Shown piece by piece: positions 47,081-60,426 of a stretch of DNA of 64,000 nucleotides. The DNA is from Lepas anatifera. Taxonomy: Eukaryota; Arthropoda; Thecostraca; Lepadidae. The stretch spans positions 124,001 through 188,000 of the forward strand of contig JAOTON010001526.1 in NCBI GenBank assembly GCA_034440635.1, read 5' to 3'. The position numbers were made by a program, and so were the translations under genes. Below the pieces are notes generated by a model. That model saw only the letters and a program-made list of their open reading frames with translations. It had not been told where the DNA came from and did no database searches. The stretch's first letter is position 1, and each line of letters begins with the position of its first letter.

Positions 47081-48380
47081 ACCGTTGCACAGACCATCTA
47101 ACCCATTGGCGGTTAACGATTTGGTTAGTGTGGCGTTCGGCGCAGGCGCTGAAAAAGAATGTTAAACAACTGAGCCTCTGTTATATTAGTTTGTTTGTTT
47201 TACACCAGAAGGCCGCTCCACGACATCAGTATGTCTATTCTTAGCACCGATAAACTAAACAGAACAACGTAAGAGGTATGTAAGGCATTCTATTCGGGTA
47301 AAAGGAATGACGGCGGCCGACCTCGCCAGTGCATAATTACAGTTCTTATTCCCCTGTATCCAGCCCGAGACGCAGCGTACCCAGGTTGCCACCGGAAGAG
47401 TGGCCTGGAAAACTCGTACTTGATTAAATGCAGAATTTGCCTCAGTAAAAACTCCAGTGGCTGAATCACAAGTTCGTGGCCTTGAGCGTCGATCTCATGC
47501 AGGTATGTTGGCCTCTGGTGTGCATTGGAAGCATCTTGTTTAATTTTCTACCAGAGGGGGGGTCTAGAAGTCCAATCCGACGATGGTTTTCTTCACATTG
47601 ATGTTTTATCCACATTTTCCTTCAGCGGTTTCTAGAGGCGGTGGAGAGTCTGGATTAAAGGGGGAGGTGGCACCACAAACTTTTCAGCCTTTTTCTTTCT
47701 AGTCAATGCCACGGGGTTAATGTTTAAAAAATCATTTAAAGAGGGGGCACGGGACCCGGTGCCCTGGTGTCCCTTTAATTTCGTTGCCTTACGATAGCTT
47801 CGCCACAGGTTCTCCGAATATGCCTAAGGTTGAAATCTGTAGAATACTTTCAAAAATAGGATTCATAATTACATCACCTGATGTCCATTCTAGGCCCTCA
47901 TTATACTCAGCGTAAGGGCGCTTCAGAAGTGCGTGTGCCCTGCGTCGTTTGAGCGTCCTCCCTGACAGCCGTCAGGAGCGGTACGGCCGCTGCCAATGGC
48001 TGCCGCCTGCATACCGACGCAAGGTGATTCTACTGCCCAAATAAATTGCGTAAAAATATCCAGCGCCAGTAACAAGACGGGTTTGTGACGGCGAGAGGGT
48101 CGTGGCAAACAGGACGCCCTGTTTTTGCTGCATGAGGAATGCAAGGCCACGAAGCCATGCCATATGTTAGGGCTGCGCGGTGCCGACTGGCCGGGCGGCG
48201 GCGGCTGCGGTAACCGTAAACCGTCTGGCCCAGGAGAGACTCCCCTTTTTTGCCCCTTGATGACGCAAAATTATCCTGACCGACGCTTCTCAGCCGAAAC
48301 CAAGATGGTGTTTAGTCATGGGAATGAAAGAGTAACGAATATGAGAAAGATATAATCACTTCGGTGGATCTGCTCTGTTG
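47081..48380. other. Intergenic, nothing recognised
   Basis: Short ORFs only, no repeat family identified. Confidence 0.4.
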
Positions 48381-48508
48381 GCGTAATGCTGCTTTGGGCT
48401 TGCACTGTTGACGCAATTTTTCTGTGGGGCTGCACTTTGATGCAATGCTGCTTTGGGCTTGCACTGTTGACGCAATGTTTCTTTGGGCCAGCGCTGTTGA
48501 CGCAATTA
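48381..48508 (+). repeat. 30-bp tandem repeat, 4 copies
   Basis: Units of 29-30 bp, GCAATGCTGCTTTGGGCTTG then CACTGTTGAC. Copy 2 is diverged and 29 bp; copies 1 and 3 are nearly identical. Confidence 0.9.
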
Positions 48509-48579
48509 TTGGGTCAAATTTTGGACTACAAGGGAATTTTTACAGATGTCATGAATGAAAAATGTAACCAGGCTTTTTG

Positions 48580-48765
48580 AGTCGCAACTCAGAGTCCGAG
48601 TCCACTCTGCATCGACTCAAGTTTTGCTTCAGTTAGAGTTGAGTCGACTCACTTCTGGATTTGGGTTAAGACAGTAAACTAATTGCTCAACCAGTTGAGT
48701 TGAGTCTGAATCGAAGTCAGCCCTCAAGCCGTGAGTCAGAGTTGAGTCAAATCAACACTCTGTTC
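48580..48765. repeat. GAGTC/GACTC-rich low-order repeat
   Basis: GAGTCGACTCAC, GAGTTGAGTC, GAGTCCGAGTCCACTC and similar motifs occur at irregular spacing. Probably the same class as the CGACTCC-rich patches at 9740, 10290 and 11870. Confidence 0.5.
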
Positions 48766-50215
48766 TCGTAACATATGTGCTCAGATGGTTGACATTTTAG
48801 AGGTTTTCAGAGTTAATTGTTTTGACGATTTCATATTGTCATTTGGCGATTACACGCACTTATCATTTTCATATCTACACCAGACCCATACCGGGAACTG
48901 TCATTAAACAAACATGAGGCATGTAAGATATACAGTTTCAAAAACACACTTATTTATTAGTAATTTGTAGTTTAATCTTAGCAATAGTATGAAGAAATCA
49001 TACAGCTAAGTTTCTGATTTGGCCCAAAATCCGACTTTTTCAACTTTGAGGGTACCTACTCAGTATAGCATCTTAAGCTCATGCCATGATTCACTCTTTG
49101 GAAACCACACCTTTATTTTTATTTAATTCCTTTGTTTGAATGAAAACACTTCACAGTTACCTAATATAACCTTTCCAGATAGAGGGTTACCACAAAATCT
49201 AATTTTGCACATAGGCCCTGGAATGGGTCAAGACTGATAACTAGAAGCTTCAATTGCCTATTGCAATGCACTATCTGTCACGGTTTTAGGACATCCCCTG
49301 GTATACTGGCTATACTGACAATACTGGCTGTACCTACACGAAAAATAAAACCCAGTCCTATCTCTGGCATTGGCTACGTAACTTAAAGCTGTGAAACTGT
49401 CAGACAAATATACATCAAACCTCTCACAAACAACCACTTCTCTAAAAAATATAATGTCAATAAATATTACTATTTTTCACTCACTACATCAGTGCGCGCC
49501 ACGCCAGTCACCAACCGTTAACACGCGCAACAGAAATATTACTTATTTAGGCTTAGGTACCCTGAGGGCAATTAACACTAAGGGGTGTAAACGAGTGGTT
49601 CTTCTTAAGTTCATGTAATTCACCTGACTCCTTAAATTACTATGCATTGATATTTTTATCCCATCCGAGGTTATATTCCCTTTGTGGTCAGTGCACCGTC
49701 TGCTGCTCCCCTGGCCACCCTGCTTTGCAACGGCAATTTTGCCAGCATTACTGCTGATTCCTTCGGTTTATTTTTTAAAAGTGCAGATAATCCGAAATTA
49801 AACTAACCAAAGGTAGAAATACAGCTGCTGGTTTTCTGTATCAGACCTGAGCTTGGCCGTGTTTGAGTTGTACTTCTTTCAAAAGGCGATTTCCTAGATT
49901 TTTGGGAGGACGGGGCGAGTTGATCCTTTTTGTGTTTTTTTAGGTGCGTTGTGTAGTGCGGTTTTCTAAGCTAAAACCACCACAGGATCGTTCAGAATAT
50001 ATTGGAGCAGGCATCGCCACTTTCAAGTTTGTATAGGTAAAATACTGATTCCTGTTCTTCGCATTTGAAACTGCGTTTATTGCCTCAATTGTGATCTCGG
50101 TCATAAAAGACATACATTCAAAATGAAAAGCCCTCAGGCCCTTGATCTATCTCACCTGTAAGCAATTAGAGCAGCTGTCTTCATTCCTAAGAAGCAAAAC
50201 GATTATGTCCGGGGT
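48766..50215. other. Intergenic, nothing recognised
   Basis: AT-rich sequence with short ORFs only. Confidence 0.4.
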
Positions 50216-50424
50216 CCGGGGTGGCCTAGTGGCTTCGTTGCCAGTCTTCGGATCGGATAGCATGGATTAACGTGGGTTCAATCCCCACGGTGGGAAACCG
50301 CTTTCCGTGTCCGATCTGACCCGCTGGAGAGGATCCTTAAACACCCATGTCAATACTCCCTGTAATTGGGCAAGTGTGCCTGTTGGTAGTGGCCCTAATA
50401 AAATAAAATAAAATAAAAATAAAA
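50216..50424 (+). mobile_element. tRNA-derived SINE with (AAAAT)n tail
   Basis: A box GGTGGCCTAGTGGC and a perfect B box GGGTTCAATCC about 50 bp later, then an unrelated body ending in GGCCCTAATAAAATAAAATA and more A-rich repeats. Intact pol III boxes and tail suggest a recent LINE-mobilised copy. Confidence 0.8.
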
Positions 50425-51205
50425 CATGTGCCACCGGGTACTCGGGTTTTCGCCACCTTCGCCCGTACAGGGGGTTGTTACGATCCCCCCTCGCGATTGG
50501 CCCCTAATTGACGTAGAGCTCCGCGGTAAAAACCAGCGTGTTGGTCGTCACAAGTAATCGCGATTGATACAAATTGTTATGACCTTAGGTCGTAATGTCA
50601 CCTTCCAGGTCAGGTCAATGACCTGATTTTCGCCCTGTTGCAGCCCATTTTTCCGTTTTGGCTGCTATTGACCGGAATTTTTGTAACAAATCATTAAATT
50701 ATATTTTTGCCCATTTTGTCTTAATGGTAACCTAGGTGCAGGATTTCACATCCGTAAAGCATAAAACTCTGAGATCTGAAATCAACTTCGAGTACACTCG
50801 ATTTTTACCTCGCCTCAGGGGTGTGGATTTCTATCTCTTTGGAGGTGCCTCTGCACCCACCAATGATGTGCTGGGCACTCCTAATGGTGATTTGGGCACC
50901 CCTTCAAAAGGTGAAGCAAAGTCCTTATAAAGTGCGTAAATAGAGGAAATTATCAACAAATACCTGTTCCACAGCGCTATAGTGACATTCTCCACCTGAC
51001 CTACACCTTGATATTTTATCAAACAACAGAAATCCTCAGACATAATGGACGATAAACATCAATGATGTTTCGAGTCCCTAAATAGCTTTTGTGCCTTTTC
51101 ACCATCCAACACGGAGCAAAGCAGCTCTTTTTTTCCAAAATATTATCTGGATGTACTTCGGCAGCGCTCCCTATTAGTCCTCACTCTCTTTAACTCGTTC
51201 GACGG
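50425..51205. other. Intergenic, AGGTCA relic
   Basis: 50580-50630 has ATGACCTTAGGTCG and CCAGGTCAGGTCAATGACCT, a fragment of the AGGTCA-rich repeats. Nothing else recognised. Confidence 0.4.
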
Positions 51206-51645
51206 TTAAAGGGAATGTGGCACCCTCACAACGTGATTTTAACTGAGATAGCCAAGTTGTAAAGCAGGTCGGAAACCCCGGTACTCCATATTTCATTTGT
51301 CTTGGAACTCGATATTTCCGTAGAAAAAGCTAAAACCTACCTGACACCAGCCCCCTCAGCCCACCGTCGCCGGCGGCATTGTTGTGAGCTACTGGTGTGC
51401 GACATATGCTGACGTCACGATGGGCATCAGCCAATCGAAGCCCCTGAGCGTTTCAAGTATAGTGTGGTTGCCGATCGTGACATCATCCACAGGCTGATAT
51501 TTATTTTTTTTCTGGAGGAGTATTTAAAAAACAAATATTGAGCTTATTGTACATTTTTGAGAAATCATCAGTGGTTGCATTATTTTTGGCTAAAGTCGCC
51601 TAATTACACTAAATTAGGATTCGACAAGGCGCCACATTCCTTTAA
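51206..51645 (-). mobile_element. TTAA MITE, family TTAAAGGGAATGTGGCACC, inverse copy
   Basis: Ends TTAAAGGGAATGTGGCACC and GGCGCCACATTCCTTTAA. The interior is the reverse complement of 60427-60884 and 62558-63011 (TCGTGACATCATCCACAGGC, GATATTTCCGTAGAAAAAGC). 440 bp, non-coding. TTAA at both ends suggests piggyBac-type transposition. Confidence 0.9.
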
Positions 51646-52571
51646 GTTTTAGATTTATGAACGTCTCTCTCCTCCTTCCCTCGGTTACATTGGGACTGGG
51701 CCCCAATCCTTTCCACTCAGCAGAAACCCATCGCGACACTCCCGACTTCAGCGAACTCGGCCGCCGGCTCGCCTGTGCTGACTGCCGCCGTCTCGCCTGT
51801 ACCGAAGAGCAGCCTCGGATGGCGTGGCAAATAACCAATCCAATAGAGGGCAGGGTATGGCTAGGAATTTTTTTAAAAACATAATGTTATTACATCTCCG
51901 GGTTCATGATTTAAGTCTCTATAATTTTCATGGATAAATTTCCGCCGAATTTTTCGCGATACAAGTGAACGCGCCTCCACCAATCAGCGGCCGCCATCCG
52001 CCGGCAGCCGCGATTGCCTGCGGGCACAGAGGTTACAGAGGTCACGCTGGGCGCCGCTGAAGCCAAGTTCAAGCCTCGGTGGGGAGGGGTCGCGGGCAGA
52101 TCGTAATACCTACATGTGTGGTGTTGAAAATGGCGGTCGTTGTGTCTGGTGTCAGACTGAGGGAGGGAGACCGGTGTAGGGAAACATTCTGTGCGCGGTA
52201 ACTGTGTGGGTTAGGCGTTTGTGCAATGTACAGTGCCGATAACACTGGAAAAACATGAGTGCGGGCTCATGAATTGAGTTCGGTTTATGATTATGCTTAG
52301 CGGAGAAAATTGCAGGCACCAATTTCGAGTCCATATTGTTTTTCGGTATCAGGGCAGATGATGCAGCTTTTCAAGACTTTTTTAAAATTAACACACTTCT
52401 TAGTTATACAACACACATGGTGTATGTGACATACACGCCTATCTGACATTTCATGCGTATGCAACACTAGAGGTTTAAAAAGCTAAAATGAAAATTTGAG
52501 ATGGAGAGATATGTAGTTCTGATCGTGTAAACAAGGAGGGTCCAAGGCAAAGCACAAGATTCCTGAGGGAA
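51646..52571. other. Intergenic, nothing recognised
   Basis: 51690-51750 is a diverged inverse copy of 31090-31150. 51960-52090 is CpG-rich. No gene supported. Confidence 0.4.
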
Positions 52572-54172
52572 TTATCACCCGCCCCGGTCGGCCTCAGAGC
52601 CACCTTCGCCCTGGTGGGGAGTTATTTTTTTTTTTATTTTTCGGTTTATAGAACAGGTATGGGACCCATTACGCTGAAGTAGCAATTAACGCACACCAAT
52701 GAATATTTTATGACCGCGTAACATGTTGCCTATTCCTGCACAATAATATAAAACACTCGATATAAAATATTCGAGCTTGAATATGAAGCATATGAAATAA
52801 TAAGACTGCAATACATTAGACTGAAAACGGCATAATAAGATAAAGCCTAAATGGATGAGCTTTAACTTTCTCCCTGGCTTAAAAACTGCTAGGTCGAGCG
52901 TGGGGTCCCTCGGGACGCGTCCAGATGGCCATTGAAGCATGCTGCCCTGAATAGCTTTTGCGGTCCACGGACAGGGAACATGTAAGGTGGCTTTGCCCCC
53001 TGGTTGCCGTGGTCTGGGTGGGAAGCTCCCGGGGGGGGTCCACATTGGTTTGATTTTGGTAGAAGAATGTGTCTGGTTCTCTGGGACGACTGTATTTTGA
53101 AGAGCTTTAAGGATCATGGTTGACAGGACTGGATGGTCGGATGTGTGAATGTTGGATGGCAATAAATTTATGTTGAACCCTGTTAATCTGTAATGTTGCT
53201 TTCAAACAGTTTTCAAACACCCCCTTGAACTCGGCTCCTATGCGGCATAGCGAAAAATGCGAAGGCTGATGGATAGCTCATACAAATTCATGAAGAATTA
53301 CATCAGTCACTTTTTGGCTCAGGTCAATATTGAGGCCATGACTGGTCAAAGATGGTTGCATGTCAGGGTAGTGTTTTTAGGCGTCTGACAGAGTTTGGGC
53401 GTCTAGGGTCTGACTGAGTTGAGGTAGAACCGTTTTTAAGGCAAATTTTCTTCCTCTAGTCACGGAAAATCGAATGATATATAATTTGACTATACTAGGT
53501 CAAAACACAAAAATGATCTGACCTGAGGTCAGGTCAAGGTCACTTTCTGATCTAGCATAGCCAATATAAACATCGATCAACTCGCAATAACAATTTAAAC
53601 GTAATGGTATCCAAATAAATGTTTTATCATCATTTCCTGCAAAATGATTGACCCAAGTCTGAAAATCTGCTTAAGTAGCCCAGATGACCTCTCAAAGGTC
53701 ACAAGTGAAAAATTGAAACATGAACCTAGAGAGAGGCCCATGATACTACGATTTGGAGAATATGAAGGTATTCTCAGCTGTATCTACACAAATACAGCCC
53801 ATTTCTTGTTTTCCCCATGTATTTCTCATGGAGAGGTCATGATTTATACCTGACCCTAGGTCATCAATATGAAAAAAATCCCGGGCTACCTGTTGTAGCA
53901 CTCGGTGAACCCATTATGTGGTATAAGTTTCAATTTCATAGACCCACCCATTTCTTACTTATGCTACCTTAAATATTTTTGGAGGTGAGGTCTCTTGACC
54001 TGCACTGGTGACCTGACCTGAAATGACCTAGCCTTAAAATTTTTCAAAAAGCTGCGGAATTGATCACAGATAATGTGTGCCAAGTACGGCGGCTCGTCGC
54101 GCCGCCGTTTTTTGTGCCGCCGGAAAAACCCGAGGGAAGGTGTTCAAACACCCCTACCGGGGCGAAGGTTAA
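52572..54172. mobile_element. AGGTCA-family TTAA element split by an insertion
   Basis: The left end TTATCACCCGCCCCGGT and the right end, read inward as TTAACCTTCGCCCCGGT, match. 52590-52617 and 53209-54172 align with the head and body of 23213-24224, while about 590 bp in between (52621-53208) is absent there. Confidence 0.7.
52621..53208 (-). mobile_element. Poly(A)-tailed retroposed insert, family unknown
   Basis: On the - strand the segment ends in AATAAAAAAAAAAATAA next to the host element, the mark of target-primed insertion. AGTT occurs at both edges (52620-52623 and 53208-53211), a possible short TSD. A 158-codon ORF (53162-52686) contains no domain I recognise, so it may be a LINE tail or processed transcript. 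Confidence 0.5.
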
Positions 54173-55479
54173 CTGACAAGTATGTATATGTTAATGGCAT
54201 GAACATCACTGTATTCCTTTAGCATAAGCCATTCCCCTACCAGTTACCACATCCTTTCGATGTCACCGCCACTCGGCCTCCAGGCAGCCAGAAGCCACTG
54301 TGCACGGCCGTCTAACCGTGATTGTCCGACCTTCATCTTTAGGCCTATGAAAATCGGTTTGTATGCTATAATCCTCCACTATTGCTCTCCCGGGTGACGT
54401 CGCCGTTCCTAGTTAGTTATTATTTGTGAAAAGTTATGTACCGTTTTTAGATCAAGACATTCAACTCTCAGCATTTACATTGTACCTTATTTGGTGGAAT
54501 TGAGGCAGTGGGTGACTTCACAAGTAGTGTCAAGCATTGAAAGGGCGAATCCTAGCGAAAGAAATTGTTTCGTTGGTAGATTTTGATTTTTCAGGCCAAA
54601 ATTTCCGTTCTGACCGAAACAATACAGCGTACTAGACTTTTGATACGAGAATGGGAGAGGACAATAATGAAACATCAAGCAACGTTAATTAAATTCTTTC
54701 GAGCGGTGACAGTTTTTAACGGCTGTTTTTAGCATGTTCAAAATGTTTAAAATCGAGTTGTGAAATCTTTATAGCACGGCAAATGTCAGTGGAAACGGTA
54801 GCTCTACGGTCTCTAAATAAAGCAGTAGTGGGCTCGTACGTGGATTTTAATGAGCGGTACCATGCAGGGCTGTAAACTTATATCTCTTTGGGGCTGTCCG
54901 GGCACCCGAAGTAAAATATCGAGTTAGTGTTTAAATACAGTTTAAGTCTTATTGTTCATCACTTTCAGGATTCAAAAGGACTGCGTGATGACAAAAATAA
55001 AGATGATATTATGCAATCTCCTTTCATATGGCGGTCATTGAAATTTTCCTTCCTCAACTTTGGGCGCCCCCAATGATGTTCGCAAATCCCCACCCCCTGC
55101 TTCGCCTTTTCTGCATATAAATTGTGAGCATAACTTAATTTAGATGATGCTCAGAAGAAAGAATATTTACACCTGAGAAATATGATAATACTTCCTGGAA
55201 ATTCAGAGTTAAAATGAAACCGAGAAATGATGATATGTATGTTGGAGCTTTGTTAAAAGATGTAATTTCACTATTTCAAGATAAAGCAAAGCACTGACAA
55301 GGTACAAAAATAGCAGGAATCCGTTTTGGCCCAAGGGCAGCTTTCCTCCATCCTCTCCTGTCAACTCTGAGCTATTTTGTGATTCACGAGAATCTGCAGT
55401 AGCGATGTGACAAAAAGCCACACACGTACTGACAAAAACGTCAAGGGAAGCTCTCTGGCAGTGCTCCCCGAAGTTTGTG
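54173..55479. other. Intergenic, nothing recognised
   Basis: AT-rich sequence with short ORFs and no repeat family seen. Confidence 0.4.
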
Positions 55480-56040
55480 GGTCAATATCATTAAAGGTCA
55501 TTGACATATGTAGTCACAATATTATATATTCCTTATATTGTACCCTTATAGCTGCTACCACAGCAGCCGTTATGCAACAGTATTGTCTTGACTTTGAATT
55601 GCAGCCTTGAGCCGCGATACTGACCCTAGTGATGAGTACCGCCTTTAATCCCGACATCAGAACATGATATAGGAAGGTTCAATTGACTGATGTTATGTGA
55701 CCAAAATTTTTGAAGCTAATGATGTGTAAATTACCGGCACCTATAACTTTGATCCGTGGGATTATACGGCCCTGTGACGTCATAATTTATTGAACAATGC
55801 AGGTAAACTGGTATAACAGCGCTATTCCGATGATACCTATGTAAGCAGTAATCTGACAGTGAGAGCTTACAGGTAAAACTAGCAATAAGGCTCGATTTTT
55901 CGGCCCATTTCACCAATCGAATTCTTCAGCAACGCACTCAAATAGCAGTGAGTTGTTTTTCAGCTCTATTCAGTTATCCCGCCACCTGGGAAAAATAAGC
56001 GGGGCAGTACCTTTTCCAAACTGGCTCAGTCCACGTTTGA
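55480..56040 (+). repeat. AGGTCA-containing dispersed repeat, copy 2 (partial)
   Basis: GGTCAATATCATTAAAGGTC and the tract CCTGTGACGTCATAATTTAT ... CAGGTAAACTGGTATAACAG match 41090-41400 (CACGCAGTCTTCAGTG, GGCGAACTGGTGTTACCG). Confidence 0.55.
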
Positions 56041-56839
56041 AACGATTTGACACCCAATGATTTTTTTCTGACCCAGCGTGTTCTGGTATCAGTGCTCTTG
56101 CAACGCTCCTGTTCTTGTTATTTTAAAGAAATTGTGCGAATCAATATTTTCAAAATCAAATTCCAGCCTATTGTTGTCGAGGTCCACCTTACTTATACAC
56201 TGTGTCTAAACATATGGTTCCTAGTCATACGATGCATATTTCTAGGGTTGATTTCCTTATCACAGGCAGCGAAGGGGTCCCTTAAGTGCCCCCTTCCCAG
56301 CCTTTATCTTTCCAAGGTAGCGGGAAAACCGTTCGCAGCTGGAAAACGCTCTCCGGTCACATTTGAGAAAACTTTTGGCGATTGGCGAACGAATTTTGAA
56401 AATCAGTCCATAATTTTTTACTTATAGGCTTTGAAAATTATACCTATATTCTATACCGTCGCAATCGTCCGGTCGTATCAGTTCGCTTGTACTTTAGACC
56501 TTGTGGTGACGTTATAACGCCATATAATGGGGATCATATGTGAAGGTCTCCCACATCGACCAGGTGGATGGCACGTCCGGTGGGCTCCCGCCCACAGAAC
56601 GCAGTCGGTGATGCGCCTCGGTTCGGTCGGGAGCTATTGTGTTAGAAATTGCTACGGATCTTTGTTTGGTTTATTTTTTTCTTGGAGCGTATGTGTGTTT
56701 AAGTGACATATAATGCCCAAGATGCTCTTGAGAGCGGTGTCATGAGTTACCCTTCGGGGCTTATGCACAAATCTCGACACAAATTTCACAACAACATTTT
56801 CTGTCGATATATGTATCTGTATTTGTAGCTTTATCTGTA
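56041..56839. other. Intergenic, nothing recognised
   Basis: A 126-codon ORF at 56047-56427 (+) has no recognisable domain and is not called. Confidence 0.4.
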
Positions 56840-57430
56840 TGAAATTAAAGGTCAGGGTCAAAGGTCACAGGTCAAGATCATTGACCCTAATTCTTCAGTC
56901 TGTTGACATTGTTCAGTATTACGTATATTATGCTATAACTTCATAGTTAGGGCTACTCAATGACAGGGGCAAGGTCACTGATCAGAGTCAGAGGTCTCTT
57001 TCAAGGTCATACACTCATTTCCCACCCAAAGGCCGTTACAGTGCCAGTTATGCTGTACATTACTGGGGATGTGTCGTATTGTTATGTCATATGTCAGCGA
57101 CCTTGAATGACCTTGACCTCAAACGGTCAGAGAAGATTGTATGGGATCTTCCCTCTGTCACCTTAGTCCACGTTTTGTGTATTCCCGTTTTTCGCATAAT
57201 CACGGCATTTCTTAAACGATCCCCTGCACGGCCCAGATTTGACCTTCACGACCTCGTTTGAGCTTAAAGATATTGACCTAAGTCAATCAAAATTGGTTAT
57301 TATGTCGATCACCATCACCCCCATAGACCCACATACGGGCGTTTTTCTAGCCCTCTTATTATTTTAAGATCTCGGAGGGGGCACTTTAGGACGCCCTCTC
57401 CACTGTGCGTTGACGTCACACCCCTCTCCA
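56840..57430 (-). repeat. AGGTCA-containing dispersed repeat, copy 3 (inverse)
   Basis: The reverse complement matches 40540-41100 with conserved order: GTGCCCCCTCCGAGATCTTA, AAAAACGCCCGTATG, AGGTCAATATCTTTAAGCTC, AAACGAGGTCGTGAAGGTCA, ACTGAGGTCG-type block and TTGACCTTGAATGACC. Confidence 0.75.
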
Positions 57431-57654
57431 CTGCGTGCGTTAATTTGTAAATACATCCTTCACTCAACCAACAGTATAGGCAATTTTCCGTAACCACGTC
57501 AAACAACATGTTGCAGCCTATCGGACGTGATATTGTTATATCGCTTACATTCCAAGCTCACTATTTGGTAAGGATTTATTTCTATGTGCCTTGATTCCGA
57601 AAGGTCCCACATGATCAGGTGAGCACCGACAGCTTATTCAATGCGTCAAACTTG

Positions 57655-57925
57655 AGTCCTAGCCCTTCCTAGCCGCTTATCCGCGGTCGCGGCTGCAGCA
57701 GCAGCGGAGTGCGGGTAAGCCGACAGCCGGCGGCGCCCCGGCTCTGCGCGAGCTGCCGCAGCCACCTGGCGGCGCGGCAGCTGCCGCAGCCCCAGGCACG
57801 CGCCGCCGCCGCCAGCCGACCTTGGCCGGCGGCTGATACGGACGCAGCCGTGACAGCTGCGGCGCGGCGTGGCGCTGTCAGCCGGCCCGAAGCCTCCTGA
57901 CCTCCGACACGTGCCATAACCTGAG
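57655..57925. other. CpG-rich patch
   Basis: Very GC-rich with GCCGCCGCC and CAGCTGCGGC runs (GCGCGGCAGCTGCCGCAGCC). Short Ala-rich ORFs on both strands reflect composition only. Possible promoter, unproven. Confidence 0.4.
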
Positions 57926-60426
57926 ACTTGGTCCTAACCGGTGTCGAAACCGCAGCCTTTCAGTCCGAGCCGTCCTCAGATGGCGATCCCAAACTGATCC
58001 AGTGGTGGTAAGAACTGGCATAGCTTTTGTTCTCATAGCTTAGGACATCTAGTAGGCAGCTGTGTCCTGTGAAAGTGAAGAAATACCAAATGCATAATGA
58101 TTGTGAGGGAACAAACGCTTTTGCCCCATAGCTCCATCGATATCTTGACCGTCTTTCTCACAAGCCGGGTCGGGCTTGGTCGTTTGAACGCCACTGCTTC
58201 TTTTTAGGCAGGATTATGTGTGATTGATAAAACAAACCATGTGCGAATTTATAGGCAGTTCAAGACTCATCGACATCTCTAGATGCCGGGCAAGTTCCCC
58301 TTAATATGTAGGTCATAAATGATGACGGTTGGGAAAGCGGCCTTTCGTCGTGACTGTCGGCAACTCTTGACTTTTTCCTCTCATCCTCATCTTTCTCAAT
58401 TGTAACACAACAACCGGTAGGTTCTTAGATCACAAACATCAAGATTGACAACGATGTTTTCCATTGTAATTCTTAAGACCGCAATACATTTATTAAGAAG
58501 GCAGAAGTGACCTTCAAATCATATGCGGTCATGAAATAATTTATTCAAGGTAACCAAGAAAGGGTTGTCGGTTTTATAAGGTCTCTTGGCAACACCACTC
58601 TCCGAAAGTAATTTAAAGTGTTTCTTCTTCTAATCTTCTACCAAAATGTTTGATAATTTACAAGCTGTTGCACCATAAACGGCTTGGGAAACTAGATGCA
58701 ATTCACAGATTTGCGCTGAAACTATAGGTTAGGTTATTAGTGGATTAGTGATAAAAGCTACAACGGACGAGTTTGTGATGATATCACTATTGTATCCATA
58801 ACGTTAAAGCGTTCGACTTGTGGAAGACTTAAAACCACATGACCAAAGAAAACTTTCCGGTGTTGTCATATGTACAGACTTTGACGGAAAAAACAATGTA
58901 AATCATAAATTAATCAATTATGCGGGTGTTTTTCAAAGCAATGCAATGTTTTCGCCAAAGTTTCTAAAATTGCATCTTGAGTGGCGAGACAAGGATACAA
59001 AAAGTTACGGAATAGTTGTGGGCACTAAAAGAAAAAAATGAACTAGAAATAAAAATAGTATTTGGCCCACCGCAGTATTTATTTCACCACTTGATCGTAT
59101 TGTTCTCGGCTTATGGCCACAAAACTGGGAATCCCGAAAATTAGCATTGCCCTGCTTATATCCACCTCCTGTCCAACATATATGATATACAGTGATGCTG
59201 TTGCTTTGGGACTTTACGACACACCAGCTGCTGAGGTGATATGGTGTCGCCAGCCCTCACCCTGTGGGGAGTGCGTTATGAGGATCGGAAATACTTATGC
59301 AAAATGTTCTTTGCAACCTGTAGAGGGTACATAAATAGGCACAACTCGCTGATGCCCCCTGTGGCGCATGACTAGCTTCTAACTTACACGCTCCATGTTC
59401 AGCGGGATAGTTTGCGTACATTTTGTGTTTAGTTTATTTATATATTTCATGAAGAGAAGATCTCCCAAAGTTATACATAGTCACACAGATTTATGAGCTG
59501 TATCCAACGATGACGGTTCGGTATCGGTACGACCTCAACTCTACGAGTAATGCCCATTTTGGGCCCTTACCCAGGTTCAGGAGAAAATGTCCCCTGATCG
59601 CCCCTCGGCACGAGCGCACTTGATTCGGCATCAACGTGATAACCAGACCATGTAGCAACGTTTGGTACTCAGTTTTGCTGGGAAGGCTCTGCTCTGGACA
59701 TCATGGTGTGACTTCTCTTTCTACCTAATGTCACCGTTATCGGCACTAGAATCGACTTTCTCCATGCTAAGTCAATGAGACGATACCACACGTGTCGCAC
59801 GAAAACGGCGAAAACCAGCAGGACAAAACCTGCCCTGTTGCCATCCTCTAAAAATGCACCGACACACCGCAAACAAAATGAATACGTACAGAGCCTGGGA
59901 GGAGAAGGGTTATCTACCGAGGCGTACATACAAATGTACAACCAGCTTACACTGGCCGACAGTGTACCTCTTAGACCATGGCTAAGAAAGATGCTTCTGT
60001 AACGCCGCGAATGAGCCTGCTTATTACCTGTTTTTATTCTGTTTTAATTTTACCAGGACATCATATGGCTTTTAACTGAGCCTTCCTAGCAAATTTGGGT
60101 ACCACACATCTTGACTTTTTACTTTTAGTGCTTTGGTTTCTTGTCTATGTGTATTTTGTGCATGTTTTAGCCTATATCCCGAGTGTAAGTGACGCGTCAA
60201 GTGAAAAAAATCACGCTCGGTAGATCTTAGGCGAAGTATACGATGGCGAATTACAAAAAGTCCGAGTTGCGTAACGCAAGTGATTCGGGCTGCACGCCTG
60301 CCCAAACAATGTTGTGCGTGCCTGAAAATCCAACATTATACAGATAGATCTGGCCTGAGTTTTAAAGTACATGCCTATACGGAAGAGGAATAATATCCTC
60401 GGGATTCCACCATTGTTTAGCATGAT
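57926..60426. other. Intergenic, nothing recognised
   Basis: Contains ORFs of 73-90 codons (58820-59041, 59113-59334, 59669-59941) without a recognisable domain. No repeat ends found. Confidence 0.4.

Noticed and set aside
52686..53162. 158-codon ORF on the - strand as a host gene
   Set aside because: It lies wholly inside a poly(A)-ended insertion in a transposon. No domain recognised, so kept as part of the insert.
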